A stretch of 64,000 bases of DNA from Rugamonas aquatica (GTDB lineage Bacteria > Pseudomonadota > Gammaproteobacteria > Burkholderiales > Burkholderiaceae_D). Below the pieces are notes generated by a model, which was given only the letters and a program-made list of their open reading frames with translations, had not been told where the DNA came from and did no database searches. Below, piece by piece: positions 8,684 to 17,009 of the stretch (its first letter is position 1; the number at the start of each line of letters is the position of its first letter). The stretch lies in contig NZ_WHUG01000022.1 of assembly GCF_009380215.1 (NCBI RefSeq), positions 1 through 64,000 of the forward strand, read 5' to 3'. The translations under genes were made by a program, and so were the position numbers.

Positions 8684-9316
8684 TCAGACCTGTTCTTCTT
8701 TTTGCAGCGAAGGAGCCGAGCCGAACAGTGCTGCCACCAGCGGATCGCGCATCACCGGGCCGCGGTTGACGCGGATCGCATAGTGCGTGTCGTCGGCCAG
8801 GATGTGGAAGTGGCGGCCGCTGCCGGCCATCGCCTGTTCGCGCAGGCCCGGACGTTCCTTGCGCGGTGGCGCGCCTTCGCGCTTCGGCTGGACGATGGCG
8901 GCCAGGAAGGCGGCCACGCGTTCAGGATCCGGCGTCAGCTGGTAGACGGCCTTGCCCAGATAGGTGGCCGTGCCTTCGACGTAGCGCGCCAGTTCGATCA
9001 CGCCGGCTTCGCGCAGGTCGCGGATGTATTTGCGGGCGCCGGACGGCGAGAACTTCAGGAACCAGGCGATTTCGTCGGCCAGCATTTCGTGCAATTGCAG
9101 TTCGCCGATCAGCTTCTGCATGTTTTCGATGCGGCGCAGCGTGGCCGACGTCGAGCGGACGCGCTCGATCGAAGCCATCGACAGTGCCGGCTTGCGGTCC
9201 AGCGGCGCCGGACCCGGACGTTCCACCAGCATCAGCTTGGCGGTCGTCGCCTGCATTTCCGGCGAGGCTTTCATCTCGTTCTGGACCAGATGTTGAGGTT
9301 GTCTAACTGCATGCAT
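8684..9316 (-). CDS. Winged-helix DNA-binding protein, hypothetical
   Basis: A 210-residue basic protein. The middle (about 65-125) reads as a winged helix-turn-helix (MLADEIAWFLKFSPSGARKYIRDLREAGVIEL, here cited in parts: DEIAWFL then SGARKYIRDLREAGVIEL), typical of MarR/ArsR-like folds. The N-terminus is disordered and the C-terminus holds HFHILADDTHYAIRV. AAGGAG lies seven bases before the ATG. It is divergent from the ompA-like gene, so local regulation of the outer-membrane protein is plausible but unproven. Confidence 0.75.
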   Translation of the reverse strand: MHAVRQPQHLVQNEMKASPEMQATTAKLMLVERPGPAPLDRKPALSMASIERVRSTSATLRRIENMQKLIGELQLHEMLADEIAWFLKFSPSGARKYIRDLREAGVIELARYVEGTATYLGKAVYQLTPDPERVAAFLAAIVQPKREGAPPRKERPGLREQAMAGSGRHFHILADDTHYAIRVNRGPVMRDPLVAALFGSAPSLQKEEQV

Positions 9317-9648
9317 GGGAACACTCCTTATAACAATTGCCGAGATTAGTGGCAGCGGATAGCGTGGCGGGCTGCTGGCATCGCGCTACGGTCTCTGCAT
9401 CTGACGCCAGAATGCCTTTTCCTGGAGCATTAGTCTGTGCGGCAACGAACATTAGCGAAAATACTTGGCACTTAAGCTGTGACAAATGGCCGCGCACTAA
9501 GTTTCAGCAAACGTGCCGTATTTGATACAGCACAAGCTTAGGTACGCTAGCGCACGGAAGAGATGCACCAAACTCCCTAATCTTCAGTCCAACAGCGGTG
9601 CATGGTCATTGCTGCAACAACTCATCATTAATAATCGGGAGCTCACCT
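9317..9648. other. Long divergent promoter region
   Basis: About 330 bases between the winged-helix gene and the ompA-like gene. It holds the GTACG-type palindrome at 9542-9555 and A/T-rich patches after it. No open frame with a credible start was found. Confidence 0.55.
9542..9555 (+). promoter_or_regulatory. GTACG-CTAG-CGCAC palindrome, ompA promoter
   Basis: Two 5-base half-sites around a 4-base spacer, followed by GGAAG, 94 bases before the ompA-like start. One of about ten similar sites in the window. Confidence 0.6.
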
Positions 9649-10692
9649 GTGAATAAATCCAAGAATATCGCCCTCGCCGTCGTCGCCCTGTGCGCGTCGT
9701 TTTCCGCCCTGGCTCAGGATGCGGTCATCAATCCATCGTGGTATATCCAGCCCAGCCTGAACGCCATGAAGCCCGATTCGGACTTCGGCGTGGACAAGCG
9801 CGGCTACGGCGCCGGCCTCAAATTCGGCAAGGCGCTCAATGAAAGCTGGGACGTGCAAGTCGGCACCACCTATGCCCGCTCCCGTGAAAACGGCCAGCGC
9901 TACCAGCAAAACACGCTGGGCGTGGATGGCTTGTACATGTTTTCCCGTAAATCGTTCCGTCCCTTCCTGCTGGTCGGCGTCGGCGCCGAGCGCGACAAGG
10001 CCAACCTGAACGTCATCGGCGAACGCCGCAAGAACTCGCCCTACCTGAGCGCCGGCCTGGGCTTCCAGGCCGACCTCAGCGACCAGGTCGCCTTCCAGGC
10101 GGACATCCGCAATGTGCACGGCTTCATCCGTGGCGATGAGTTCCCTAACAGCAAGAGCAATAACTACTACGCAACGGTCGGCCTGAACATCGCCTTCAAC
10201 GCGCCGCCGAAAGCCGCCCCGGCCGCGCCGCCGCCACCGCCGCCGCGCGCGATCGAACCGCCGCCGCCACCACCGGCAGCCGTGGTGCCGCCACCGCCGC
10301 CACCGGCGCGCTTTGAAAAAGTGACGATGTCGGCCACCGAACTGTTCGGTTTCGACAGCGCCAAGCTGAACCCTAACCAGCCCAAGCTGGACGACATCGC
10401 CAATGTGCTCAACACGAACAGCGGCATCGACAACGTGGTGATCTCCGGCTACGCCGACCGTCTGGGCAGCGACAAGTACAACCAGAAGCTGTCCGAGCGC
10501 CGCGCGCAATCGGTCAAGGAATACCTGGTCGGCAAAGGCGTCGCCGCCAACCGCCTGAACGCCGTCGGCAAGGGCGAAGCCAACCCCATCGTCCAGTGCA
10601 ACAACAAGAAACGCGCGGACTTGATCAAGTGCCTGGAACCGAACCGCCGCGTCGAGGTCGAGCAAATCACCATCGAACGCCGCGTGCAGTAA
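9649..10692 (+). CDS. OmpA-family outer membrane protein
   Basis: A 347-residue exported protein. The signal peptide ends at SALA-QD. A predicted eight-stranded barrel (about 25-185) is followed by an extreme proline linker (about 187-222, rich in PPPPPP) and an OmpA C-terminal peptidoglycan-binding domain (about 225-340) with GYAD, LSERRAQSVKEYL and NRRVEVE. It anchors the outer membrane to the cell wall. GTG is chosen as start because GGGAG lies seven bases ahead and the signal peptide begins there. A strong terminator follows. Confidence 0.9.
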   Translation: MNKSKNIALAVVALCASFSALAQDAVINPSWYIQPSLNAMKPDSDFGVDKRGYGAGLKFGKALNESWDVQVGTTYARSRENGQRYQQNTLGVDGLYMFSRKSFRPFLLVGVGAERDKANLNVIGERRKNSPYLSAGLGFQADLSDQVAFQADIRNVHGFIRGDEFPNSKSNNYYATVGLNIAFNAPPKAAPAAPPPPPPRAIEPPPPPPAAVVPPPPPPARFEKVTMSATELFGFDSAKLNPNQPKLDDIANVLNTNSGIDNVVISGYADRLGSDKYNQKLSERRAQSVKEYLVGKGVAANRLNAVGKGEANPIVQCNNKKRADLIKCLEPNRRVEVEQITIERRVQ

Positions 10693-10700
10693 GCCAACAA

Positions 10701-10728
10701 GCCCCGCTCCCGCAGCGGGGCTTTTTTT
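10701..10728 (+). terminator. Intrinsic terminator after ompA-like gene
   Basis: A 9-bp stem (AGCCCCGCT / AGCGGGGCT) with a short loop, followed by T residues. The T tract runs directly into the ATG of the next gene, and the 3' stem strand supplies the only G-rich stretch that could serve as its Shine-Dalgarno. Confidence 0.85.
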
Positions 10729-11595
10729 ATGATGAAACGAAATCTGGTCTCGGTACTGCGATGTACCGTCAGCGAATGGCTGGAACACCGCGCCAGCAGC
10801 AAGGGCGCGGCGTTGGCGTTTTACACGCTGTTTTCGCTGGCGCCCGTGCTGGTGCTGGTGTTGGCGATCGCCGGCTGGTTCTACGGGCCGCAGGCGGCGC
10901 AGGGCCAGCTGTTCAGCGAGCTGCGCGGCCTGATCGGCGCGCAGGGCGCCGAGGCGGTGCAACTGGTGCTGGCCGGCGCGCGCGACAAGGAGCAGGGACG
11001 GCTGGCCACCATGGTCGCCGGCGCCCTGCTGCTGTTCGGCGCGACCAGCGTGTTTGCCGAACTCAAGGCCAGCCTCGACGACATCTGGCAAGTCCCTCCC
11101 CTCGTGCACGGCACGGCGTGGGACGTGGTCCGCACCCGCCTGCTGTCCTTCGGCATGATATTGGTGCTGGCCTTCCTGCTGATGGTGTCGCTGGTGGTCA
11201 GCGCCGCGCTGACCGTGCTGGAAAAACTGTGGGGCGATTACTGGCGCGAGGCCGGCGTGGTGCTGTCGGCCGTCAACCTGGCGATCGGCTACCTCGTCAT
11301 CGCCGCGCTGTTCGCGGCGATCTTCAAGCTGCTGCCGCGCATCCGCCTGTCATGGCACGACGTGACGATAGGCGCGCTGGGCACGGCCGCGCTGTTCACG
11401 CTGGGCAAATACCTGATCGGCGCCTACATCGGCAACAGCGGCGTCACCAGCAGCTACGGCGCCGCCGGCTCGGTGATCGCGCTGCTGCTGTGGGTGTACT
11501 ACTCGGCGCAGATCTTCTTCCTCGGCGCCGAGTTCGCGCGCCAGTACGCGCTGCAGCTGGGCAGCCTGCGCGCTGCCGCCGCTACAGGCCGATAG
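10729..11595 (+). CDS. YihY/BrkB family membrane protein
   Basis: A 288-residue inner-membrane protein with six predicted spans and the family signature GAALAFYTLFSLAPV near the N-terminus and YGAAGSVIALLLWVYYSAQIFFLGAEFA at the C-terminus (cited in parts: SYGAAGSVIALL; WVYYSAQIFFLGAEF). The UPF0761 family was once labelled ribonuclease BN, which is incorrect; its role is unknown. The start follows the terminator T tract immediately; ATG 10729 or 10732 are equally possible. Its 3' end overlaps the convergent next gene by 14 bases. Confidence 0.85.
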   Translation: MMKRNLVSVLRCTVSEWLEHRASSKGAALAFYTLFSLAPVLVLVLAIAGWFYGPQAAQGQLFSELRGLIGAQGAEAVQLVLAGARDKEQGRLATMVAGALLLFGATSVFAELKASLDDIWQVPPLVHGTAWDVVRTRLLSFGMILVLAFLLMVSLVVSAALTVLEKLWGDYWREAGVVLSAVNLAIGYLVIAALFAAIFKLLPRIRLSWHDVTIGALGTAALFTLGKYLIGAYIGNSGVTSSYGAAGSVIALLLWVYYSAQIFFLGAEFARQYALQLGSLRAAAATGR

Positions 11596-12229
11596 CATCC
11601 AGGCCGGCGATCAGGCCGGCCTTGGCCGAGTCGTCGCGCCAGCCGGCGGCCACATGGCGCACCGTTCCACCGTTGAAGAAATAGAAGACCGGCGTGCTGC
11701 GCACATCGAGCATGGGCCAGCCGCGCCAGTGATAGGCGATCGCCATCGGCAGCGCCGGATGCCGGGCATTCCATGCCGCATAATCGTCGAAGCGCAGGCG
11801 CAGCGCGTGCGGCGCCTGCAGCTGCAAGGCGCCGTCGAAACGCCGCATCAGCGCGCCAGCGCGTCGGTGGCGGCGCGGGAAAAATGGCAGCCGGCGTCGG
11901 CGGCGACATGGATGAGCGGCGAAACCTCCAGCTGGCCGGGAAAGCGCTGCGCCAGCTGCGCGGCCGGCGCAAACATCCGCGCGTAGCAGCAGGCGTCGTA
12001 GCTGCGCTGCAGCTGTGCCGGCGTGGCCAGTCCGCTGCCGCAGCAGCTCATGGACTTGCAGCAGATGGCGCGCAAGGTCCTGGTCGGCGGTATGGAAAAC
12101 GATAAGGAACAGATCGTCGAAAGGGGACGGCCGCGCGATCGCGGCGTACAGCCCCAGCCCGGCGGTCAGCTGCAGCGCGCGGCGCCGCGATTCGAGTGAG
12201 GGCTGAGCCATGTCCGGGACGATTGGCAT
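11582..12229 (-). pseudogene. Thioredoxin-fold-like gene, apparently frameshifted
   Basis: Reading leftward, the first frame looks coding to about residue 52 (SRRRALQLTAGLG, FDDLFLIVFHTADQD) and then turns into Arg/Ala-rich nonsense. At that point the neighbouring frame becomes protein-like (SMSCCGSGLATPAQ, YDACCYARMFAPAAQLAQRF, LIHVAADAGCHFS) and ends in a TGATG at 11850-11846. The first frame then regains sense from MRRFDGALQL to GLDAIGL, including STPVFYFFNGG, which resembles the cis-Pro strand of thioredoxins. Either two indels broke one exported protein of about 205 residues, or there is a small Cys-rich gene coupled by TGATG to an 88-residue gene. Confidence 0.55.
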
Positions 12230-12281
12230 TTAAGCAAGCTTAACTTTACCATCATTGTCGCCCGCACAAACTCTCGGATCA

Positions 12282-12572
12282 TCACATGGGCTTGCGCCGC
12301 AGATAGGCGCGCGGCGTGGCGACCGGCAGATCGGCCACGGCCACCGTCGAGGCCAGCGCCTGCTGGTCTTCCTCGCGGATCACCGCGTCGGGCGCCAGCA
12401 CGCGGGCGATCACCTGCGGGCTGATGCCTATCGATTGCAGGAACTGCACCGCGCTGGCGGTGCCGATGTCGCGCTGCACTTCCAGGGCCTGGCGGACGAT
12501 GAACTCCAGCGAATGCCAGCCTGCAGTTTCCGAAGTCTCCGGCCGCGCGCGGCGGTCATGCTCTGGACTCAT
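12282..12572 (-). CDS. Small hypothetical protein, 96 residues
   Basis: A soluble acidic protein (starts MSPEHDRRARPETSE). GAGGAG lies about six bases before the ATG. The helical middle (SLEFIVRQALEVQRDIGTA; QFLQSIGISPQVIARVL) resembles small proteins found near stress genes in related bacteria, but I cannot name a family. It lies directly downstream of the AI-2E transporter gene on the same strand, 77 bases apart, separated by an A/T-richer stretch. Confidence 0.65.
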   Translation of the reverse strand: MSPEHDRRARPETSETAGWHSLEFIVRQALEVQRDIGTASAVQFLQSIGISPQVIARVLAPDAVIREEDQQALASTVAVADLPVATPRAYLRRKPM

Positions 12573-12649
12573 GTGCTGCTCCTCAAGACAGGTGTAACCG
12601 TATGTTAGCCGACTCGCGCACAGAAACAAGTGCGATTGCGAAAACTGCC

Positions 12650-13804
12650 CTACTCGCCCAGCAGTTCCGCCACCACTTCCATGCCTTCGACGCGCTCGGC
12701 CACGACCTTGACGATGACGATCAGCGGCACGCCCAGCAGCAGGCCGGACACGCCCCACAGCCAGCCCCAGAACAGCAGGCTGACGAACACCGCCGCCGCG
12801 TTCATGCGGGCGAAGCGGCCGGTCATCCAGGTCGCCACCACGGTGCCGACCAGCGTGGCGATCGCCAGCGACGTGCCCATCACCAGCGCGCTCATCTGCA
12901 GCGATTCGAACTGCATGAAGGCCACCGCGCCGGTGGCCAGCGTAATCAGCAAGGGACCGAAGTACGGCATCAGATGCAGCAGCCCGGCCACGATGGCCCA
13001 GGCGCCGGCATTCTCCAGCCCGATCCAGCGCAGCGCGACCCACATCAGCAAGGCCAGCAGGCCGTTGGTGACGAGCAGCATCAGCATGTATTTCTGGATC
13101 GATGAATTGATGTCTTCCAGGATGTGCACGGTGATCTTCTTCTTGCTCAGCGACGGCCCGGTCAGCTTGACCAGCTTGCGCTTGAAGGTATCGCCCGACA
13201 GCAGCAGGAAGAACACCAGGAAGATCACCATCACCGCCTGGCTGAGGAAACCCATCACGCCCATCGAACCGGCCCACAGCCAGTCCATGACGGGCAGCGC
13301 GCCGCTTTCCGGCGGCGGCGCGGCCTTGCGCGCGGCGCGGCGCTCCTGGGCGCCGGCGGTAGCCTGCTGCAATTCGGTGGCCACGGCCTGGATGCGCTGC
13401 AGGGTGCTCGGGCCTTGATGGGCCCGGTCGGCCAGCAGGCGCGACAGCTTATGGCTGACGGTGGGCAGTTCTTCGACGATGGATTCGAACTCGCCCTGCA
13501 CCTTGTCGATGACGACCAGCGAGCCGCCCAGTATCGCGGCGGTAATCAGCGTCGCCCCGACCACGCGCGGCAGGCGCATGCGCTCCAGCCAGCACACGAT
13601 GGGGCTGAGCATATAGGTAATCAGGATGCCGAGTAACAGCGGAACGAGGAAATTGCGCGACCATTGCAGCGCATAGATAAACGCCACCGTGGCGATGACG
13701 CCGAGCGCCAGGCCACGGGCGTGGACATGCAGGGGAATACGCAAGCTATCGCCATCGGCGGCGGCAGCGTTGACCAGGGGGAGTACTTCAGGCTGCTGGC
13801 TCAT
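12650..13804 (-). CDS. AI-2E family transporter (PerM/YdiK-like)
   Basis: A 384-residue polytopic inner-membrane protein with the family hallmarks: paired N-terminal spans (LVPLLLGILITYMLSPIV), a periplasmic loop of about residues 100-175, and C-terminal spans with LMPYFGPLLITL and GVSGLLLGVPLIVIVKVV. Members include E. coli TqsA, associated with autoinducer-2 export, but most have no proven substrate. An Ala/Arg/Pro-rich insertion sits at about residues 150-168. A second paralogue is encoded at 33.3-34.3 kb. Confidence 0.85.
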   Translation of the reverse strand: MSQQPEVLPLVNAAAADGDSLRIPLHVHARGLALGVIATVAFIYALQWSRNFLVPLLLGILITYMLSPIVCWLERMRLPRVVGATLITAAILGGSLVVIDKVQGEFESIVEELPTVSHKLSRLLADRAHQGPSTLQRIQAVATELQQATAGAQERRAARKAAPPPESGALPVMDWLWAGSMGVMGFLSQAVMVIFLVFFLLLSGDTFKRKLVKLTGPSLSKKKITVHILEDINSSIQKYMLMLLVTNGLLALLMWVALRWIGLENAGAWAIVAGLLHLMPYFGPLLITLATGAVAFMQFESLQMSALVMGTSLAIATLVGTVVATWMTGRFARMNAAAVFVSLLFWGWLWGVSGLLLGVPLIVIVKVVAERVEGMEVVAELLGE

Positions 13805-13814
13805 GATGGCTCGC

Positions 13815-13860
13815 TAAAAACCGCCGGCGCGGCTGGCCCGGATGGGCGGGCCGCGCCGGC
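13815..13860 (-). terminator. Terminator of BON lipoprotein gene
   Basis: An 11-bp GC stem (GCCGGCGCGGC / GCCGCGCCGGC) with a long loop; read leftward it is followed by GG and five T. It lies immediately behind the BON gene stop. Confidence 0.65.
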
Positions 13861-13869
13861 AGGTAAGGC

Positions 13870-14181
13870 TTACTTGACGTGGATGTCGTTCTTCACGGCG
13901 GTCACGCCCTTGACGCCGCGGGCGACGTCGCCGGCCTTGGCGATGTCTTCAGGCTGGGCCACGAAACCGCTCAGCTGTACCGTGCCCTTGAAGGTTTCCA
14001 CATTGATTTCCGTGGACTTCAGGCTAGGCTCGTTGAAGATGCTGGCCTTGACTTTGGTGGTGATCACGGAATCGTCGACATACTCGCCGGTGCCTTCTTT
14101 GGACGAGGTGGATGCGCAGCCGGCGGTGGCCAGCAGCGAAACGGTGAACAGGGCAGTAGCGATTTTGTGTGCGATTTTCAT
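13870..14181 (-). CDS. BON-domain lipoprotein (OsmY-like)
   Basis: A 103-residue protein with a lipoprotein signal (LLATAGC, Cys22) and one BON domain (about 35-102; DDSVITTKVKASIF, NVETFKGTVQLSGFV, VKGVTAVKNDIHV). BON domains bind lipid surfaces; OsmY-type proteins are made under osmotic and envelope stress. AAGGAG precedes the ATG by seven bases. Divergent from a glycine-zipper lipoprotein gene, with GTACG palindromes between them. Confidence 0.9.
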   Translation of the reverse strand: MKIAHKIATALFTVSLLATAGCASTSSKEGTGEYVDDSVITTKVKASIFNEPSLKSTEINVETFKGTVQLSGFVAQPEDIAKAGDVARGVKGVTAVKNDIHVK

Positions 14182-14282
14182 GGCATTCTCCTTGGAGTGA
14201 TTAACAGTCGTTTGTCAGCTAGCGGGACTGGATGTCCTTGCTACCGATGTAGACGTTGTACGCCCCTTCCCCACCCATCTCT

Positions 14283-14296
14283 GTACGCTATCGTAC
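14283..14296 (+). promoter_or_regulatory. GTACG-CTAT-CGTAC palindrome
   Basis: Perfect inverted half-sites, shared between the divergent BON (102 bases to its start) and glycine-zipper genes (about 104 bases). Confidence 0.65.
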
Positions 14297-14330
14297 AAAG
14301 ACGGCACATCGCACACGGCGCCTGAACTGA

Positions 14331-14344
14331 GTGCGGAAGCGCAC
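14331..14344 (+). promoter_or_regulatory. GTGCG-GAAG-CGCAC variant palindrome
   Basis: Same 5-4-5 geometry with G for A in the left half-site, followed by AGA. It lies 56 bases before the glycine-zipper lipoprotein start, so that promoter carries two candidate sites. Confidence 0.5.
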
Positions 14345-14399
14345 AGACCCTGGCCGGCGCGCTGGCTATGCTGGATTCATACTTTTTCGGGAGAACAAC

Positions 14400-14852
14400 A
14401 TGAAACACATGACCGCCATCGCCGCCGTGCTCGTCGCCGGCACCGCCGTCCTCAGCGGCTGCGCCAGCACCAGCTCGGCGCCGCAGCAGCAGGGCTATTA
14501 CGCCAACCAGGCTGAAGCGGCCTCGTACGGCACCATCGACGCCATCCAGGTCGTGCAGACCAAGTCCGGCAGCAGCGGCGCCGGCGCCGTCACGGGCGGC
14601 CTGGTCGGCGCGCTGCTGGGCAACCAGATCGGCTCCGGCAGCGGCCGCACCGCCGCCACGGTGGCCGGCGCGGTCGGCGGCGCCGTGGTCGGCAACAATG
14701 TCGAGAACAACCGCAACCAGCCGCATGACCAGTACCAGATCAGCGTCCGCATGGACAACGGCGACTACCGCATCGTCACGCAAGACAATATCTACGACCT
14801 GCGCACCGGCAACCGCGTGCGCCTGGTCGACGGCCGCGTCTACCGCTACTAA
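14400..14852 (+). CDS. Glycine-zipper 2TM lipoprotein (SlyB/17-kDa antigen-like)
   Basis: A 150-residue outer-membrane lipoprotein (lipobox VLSGC, Cys about 21). Residues about 58-105 form the glycine zipper (GAGAVTGGLVGALLGNQIG; TVAGAVGGAVVGNNVE), followed by a small beta domain (YQISVRMDNGDYRIVTQDN). Related SlyB/PcP proteins stabilise the outer membrane under stress. CGGGAG precedes the ATG. It shares architecture with the 23142 gene and probably the same regulation. Confidence 0.9.
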   Translation: MKHMTAIAAVLVAGTAVLSGCASTSSAPQQQGYYANQAEAASYGTIDAIQVVQTKSGSSGAGAVTGGLVGALLGNQIGSGSGRTAATVAGAVGGAVVGNNVENNRNQPHDQYQISVRMDNGDYRIVTQDNIYDLRTGNRVRLVDGRVYRY

Positions 14853-14893
14853 CCGCTGCTCACCGCTACTTATCCCACCATTAGGAGAATCCC

Positions 14894-15046
14894 ATGGGCA
14901 CCATCATTTTGATCATACTGGTCCTGGCGTTGATCGGCGCCCTGCCGGCCTGGCCGCATAGCCGCAGCTGGGGCTATGCGCCCAGCGGCGTCACCGGCCT
15001 CGTCGTCGTCATCCTGCTGATCATGCTGCTCACCGGCAGGCTGTAA
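14894..15046 (+). CDS. DUF3309 small membrane protein, 50 residues
   Basis: A tiny two-span protein (starts MGTIILIILVLALIGALP, with WPHSRSWGYAPSG in the loop), the hallmark of the DUF3309 family. AGGAGA lies five bases before the ATG. It sits 41 bases behind the glycine-zipper gene and just before a secreted small protein, so all three probably form one stress-responsive unit. Function unknown. Confidence 0.85.
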   Translation: MGTIILIILVLALIGALPAWPHSRSWGYAPSGVTGLVVVILLIMLLTGRL

Positions 15047-15063
15047 GCGCAACGGAGGAAATC

Positions 15064-15402
15064 ATGGCTCACATTCGACCCCTCATCATCGGCATGGCCA
15101 TGGCCTGCGTCGCCTGCGCGGCGCAGGCCACCGACCAGACCACGCCGCCGCAAAACGCCCAGCTGCAACAGGCGGAAATCGCCAAGGGCGATCCGGCGCG
15201 CTGGTACCAGGACGACGCCACCGCCGCCGCGCAGCTGCGTACGCTGCGCAAGGAAATCGGCGCCGCGCTGGCCGAGGCCAACCTCGCCTGCAAACAAGGC
15301 CCGGCCGCCGAACGCAACCGCTGCATGCAGGAGGCGCGCGCCACCTACAAGCAGGACATGGCGAACGCGGCGCAGATCCGCGCCGAGAACCACCAGCACT
15401 AG
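15064..15402 (+). CDS. Small exported hypothetical protein
   Basis: A 112-residue protein with a signal peptide (about 1-22, CAAQA-TD) and a charged, helical mature part with two Cys (about residues 79 and 89) that could form a disulphide. ACGGAGG precedes the ATG. Third gene of the glycine-zipper/DUF3309 unit; I do not recognise its family. Confidence 0.7.
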   Translation: MAHIRPLIIGMAMACVACAAQATDQTTPPQNAQLQQAEIAKGDPARWYQDDATAAAQLRTLRKEIGAALAEANLACKQGPAAERNRCMQEARATYKQDMANAAQIRAENHQH

Positions 15403-15423
15403 CCCGCCAGTCCGCCGGCCGCG

Positions 15424-16584
15424 CTAGGCGGCCCGCTCCTGGTCGTGCGGCTGCCGCAGCGGCGGCAGTTCATGCACGACCAGCGGCGTATCTTCCGTGA
15501 CAAAACTCAGCCAGCCCGCCGCCTTGATGGCGCGCAGCGCATCCTGATAGCCCTGGTCCCAGCGCCATTCGATCGAGCCCTTGGAAAAATTGATGTCCTT
15601 GGCCGCCATGTTCCAGTCGCGCCCGGCGTACGCCAGCCGCACCACGTGCAGCGTGGTGCCGCAGCCCAGCTCGGCCAGATCCTGCGCGCCCTCGACCGTC
15701 CTGGCCCGCTCCGGCAAGGCCTGGTACAGCGCGCGCAACTTCTGCTGCAGCTTGTGGGTGGCGACGTAGTCGTCCAGGTGGCGCTTGGAGCGCGAGGCGA
15801 AGGTCACGTCTTTCTGCCGCGTCTGCACCTCGTCCAGCGTGGTCGGTTCGGGGCCGTCGGCGCTCCACAGGTCGACCATGAAGCACAGCGTATCGACATG
15901 CTCGTTATCGTCCAGCACGGTCTCCAGCGGCGTGTTCGAATACAGGCCGCCGTCCCAGTACAGCTCGCCGTCGATGCGCACCGGCGGGAAGCCCGGCGGC
16001 AGCGCGCCGCTGGCGCGGATGTGGTCGGCGTTGAGGGTCTGTTCGCGGTTGTCGAAGCTGCGCAGGCTGCCGCAGGCGACCTTGAGCGCGTTGACCGTCA
16101 GCCGCATGCCGCCCGGCTGGTTCAGGTAGTCGAAATCGATCAGGCGGTTCAGCGTGTCGCCCAGTTCGCTCGTATCGTAGAAGCTGGCCTGCTCGGGATC
16201 GACCGCCGTCCCGGTAGCGAACAGGCTCATGAAGCGCGGCTTGAAGAAGCCCGGCACGCCGCGCACCAGCGTGTCCCAGGTTTGCAGCAGCACGTTGGAA
16301 CGCCGCTGCTGGTCCGATACCTGGCGCATATCGTAGCTGTCGCGGTGGGCGATGCCGTCCCAGAATTGCCGCAACCGGTCCAGCCGCGTCTCGTGCGGAT
16401 TGCCGGCCAGGATGGCGGCGTTGATCGCGCCGATCGAGGTGCCGACGATCCAGTCCGGCGCCAGGCCGTGCTCGTGCATCGCCTGGAACACGCCGGCCTG
16501 GTAGGCGCCCAGCGCGCCGCCGCCCTGCAGCACCAGCACCACGCGCAAGCGCTCGGGATTCAATTCGGGTTTGAGACTGCTCAT
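15424..16584 (-). CDS. Patatin-like phospholipase with DUF3734-type tail
   Basis: A 386-residue protein with the patatin catalytic dyad: oxyanion loop GGGALGAY, nucleophile Ser50 in GTSIG and Asp in WDGG. The C-terminal third (LDDYVATHKLQQKLRALY; FSKGSIEWRWDQGYQDA) matches the DUF3734 region common in proteobacterial patatins. It would hydrolyse acyl esters of membrane lipids or storage compounds. I prefer the second ATG because GGAG lies eight bases ahead of it; the first is six bases upstream. A terminator separates it from the YqjK-like gene. Confidence 0.85.
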   Translation of the reverse strand: MSSLKPELNPERLRVVLVLQGGGALGAYQAGVFQAMHEHGLAPDWIVGTSIGAINAAILAGNPHETRLDRLRQFWDGIAHRDSYDMRQVSDQQRRSNVLLQTWDTLVRGVPGFFKPRFMSLFATGTAVDPEQASFYDTSELGDTLNRLIDFDYLNQPGGMRLTVNALKVACGSLRSFDNREQTLNADHIRASGALPPGFPPVRIDGELYWDGGLYSNTPLETVLDDNEHVDTLCFMVDLWSADGPEPTTLDEVQTRQKDVTFASRSKRHLDDYVATHKLQQKLRALYQALPERARTVEGAQDLAELGCGTTLHVVRLAYAGRDWNMAAKDINFSKGSIEWRWDQGYQDALRAIKAAGWLSFVTEDTPLVVHELPPLRQPHDQERAA

Positions 16585-16599
16585 CTGCATCGCTCCAAT

Positions 16600-16626
16600 A
16601 AAAAAACGCCGCAGTTGCGGCGTTTG
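16600..16626 (-). terminator. Intrinsic terminator of the YqjD/E/K unit
   Basis: Stem AACGCCGCA / TGCGGCGTT with a two-base loop; read leftward it is followed by a run of seven T. It closes the leftward unit that begins near 19.6 kb. Confidence 0.85.
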
Positions 16627-16631
16627 GGGGA

Positions 16632-16997
16632 TTACTCCTGCTGCGGCGCGGGTTTGCGCCGTAACAGCCAGGCCATGCCGACGCCGGCGGCCAGCGCCAC
16701 GCCGATGGCTGGCTTGACCAGGCGCTTGCGGGCGATGTAGGAACCCACCGTCAACGCATACGGCATCAGCGTCTTGAAGTTGACGCCCTTCAGGCCGCCC
16801 GGCTGCAACAGGCCGCCGAGGCGGGACTGGGCCATGCCGATGGCCTGCTCGACGGCGCCATGGAACATCGCGTCCGGCTGCAGCGCATTGGCCACCAGCG
16901 CCTTGGCGTGCACCACCTTGATGCGGTACAGCTCGCCCTCGCGTATCAGGCGCTGCTTGTCCGCGTCGATGGCGGCGCGTTCGGATTCTTTGCTCAT
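16632..16997 (-). CDS. YqjK-like small membrane protein
   Basis: A 121-residue protein with a charged helical N-terminus and a C-terminal hydrophobic segment ending in LLRRKP. Position directly behind YqjE-like and YqjD-like genes matches the E. coli yqjCDEK arrangement, which is the main reason for the name; sequence similarity is weak to my eye. Probably a helper of the ribosome-associated YqjD or a membrane scaffold (inference). Confidence 0.6.
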   Translation of the reverse strand: MSKESERAAIDADKQRLIREGELYRIKVVHAKALVANALQPDAMFHGAVEQAIGMAQSRLGGLLQPGGLKGVNFKTLMPYALTVGSYIARKRLVKPAIGVALAAGVGMAWLLRRKPAPQQE

Positions 16998-17009
16998 CTG
17001 CTCTCCCGG

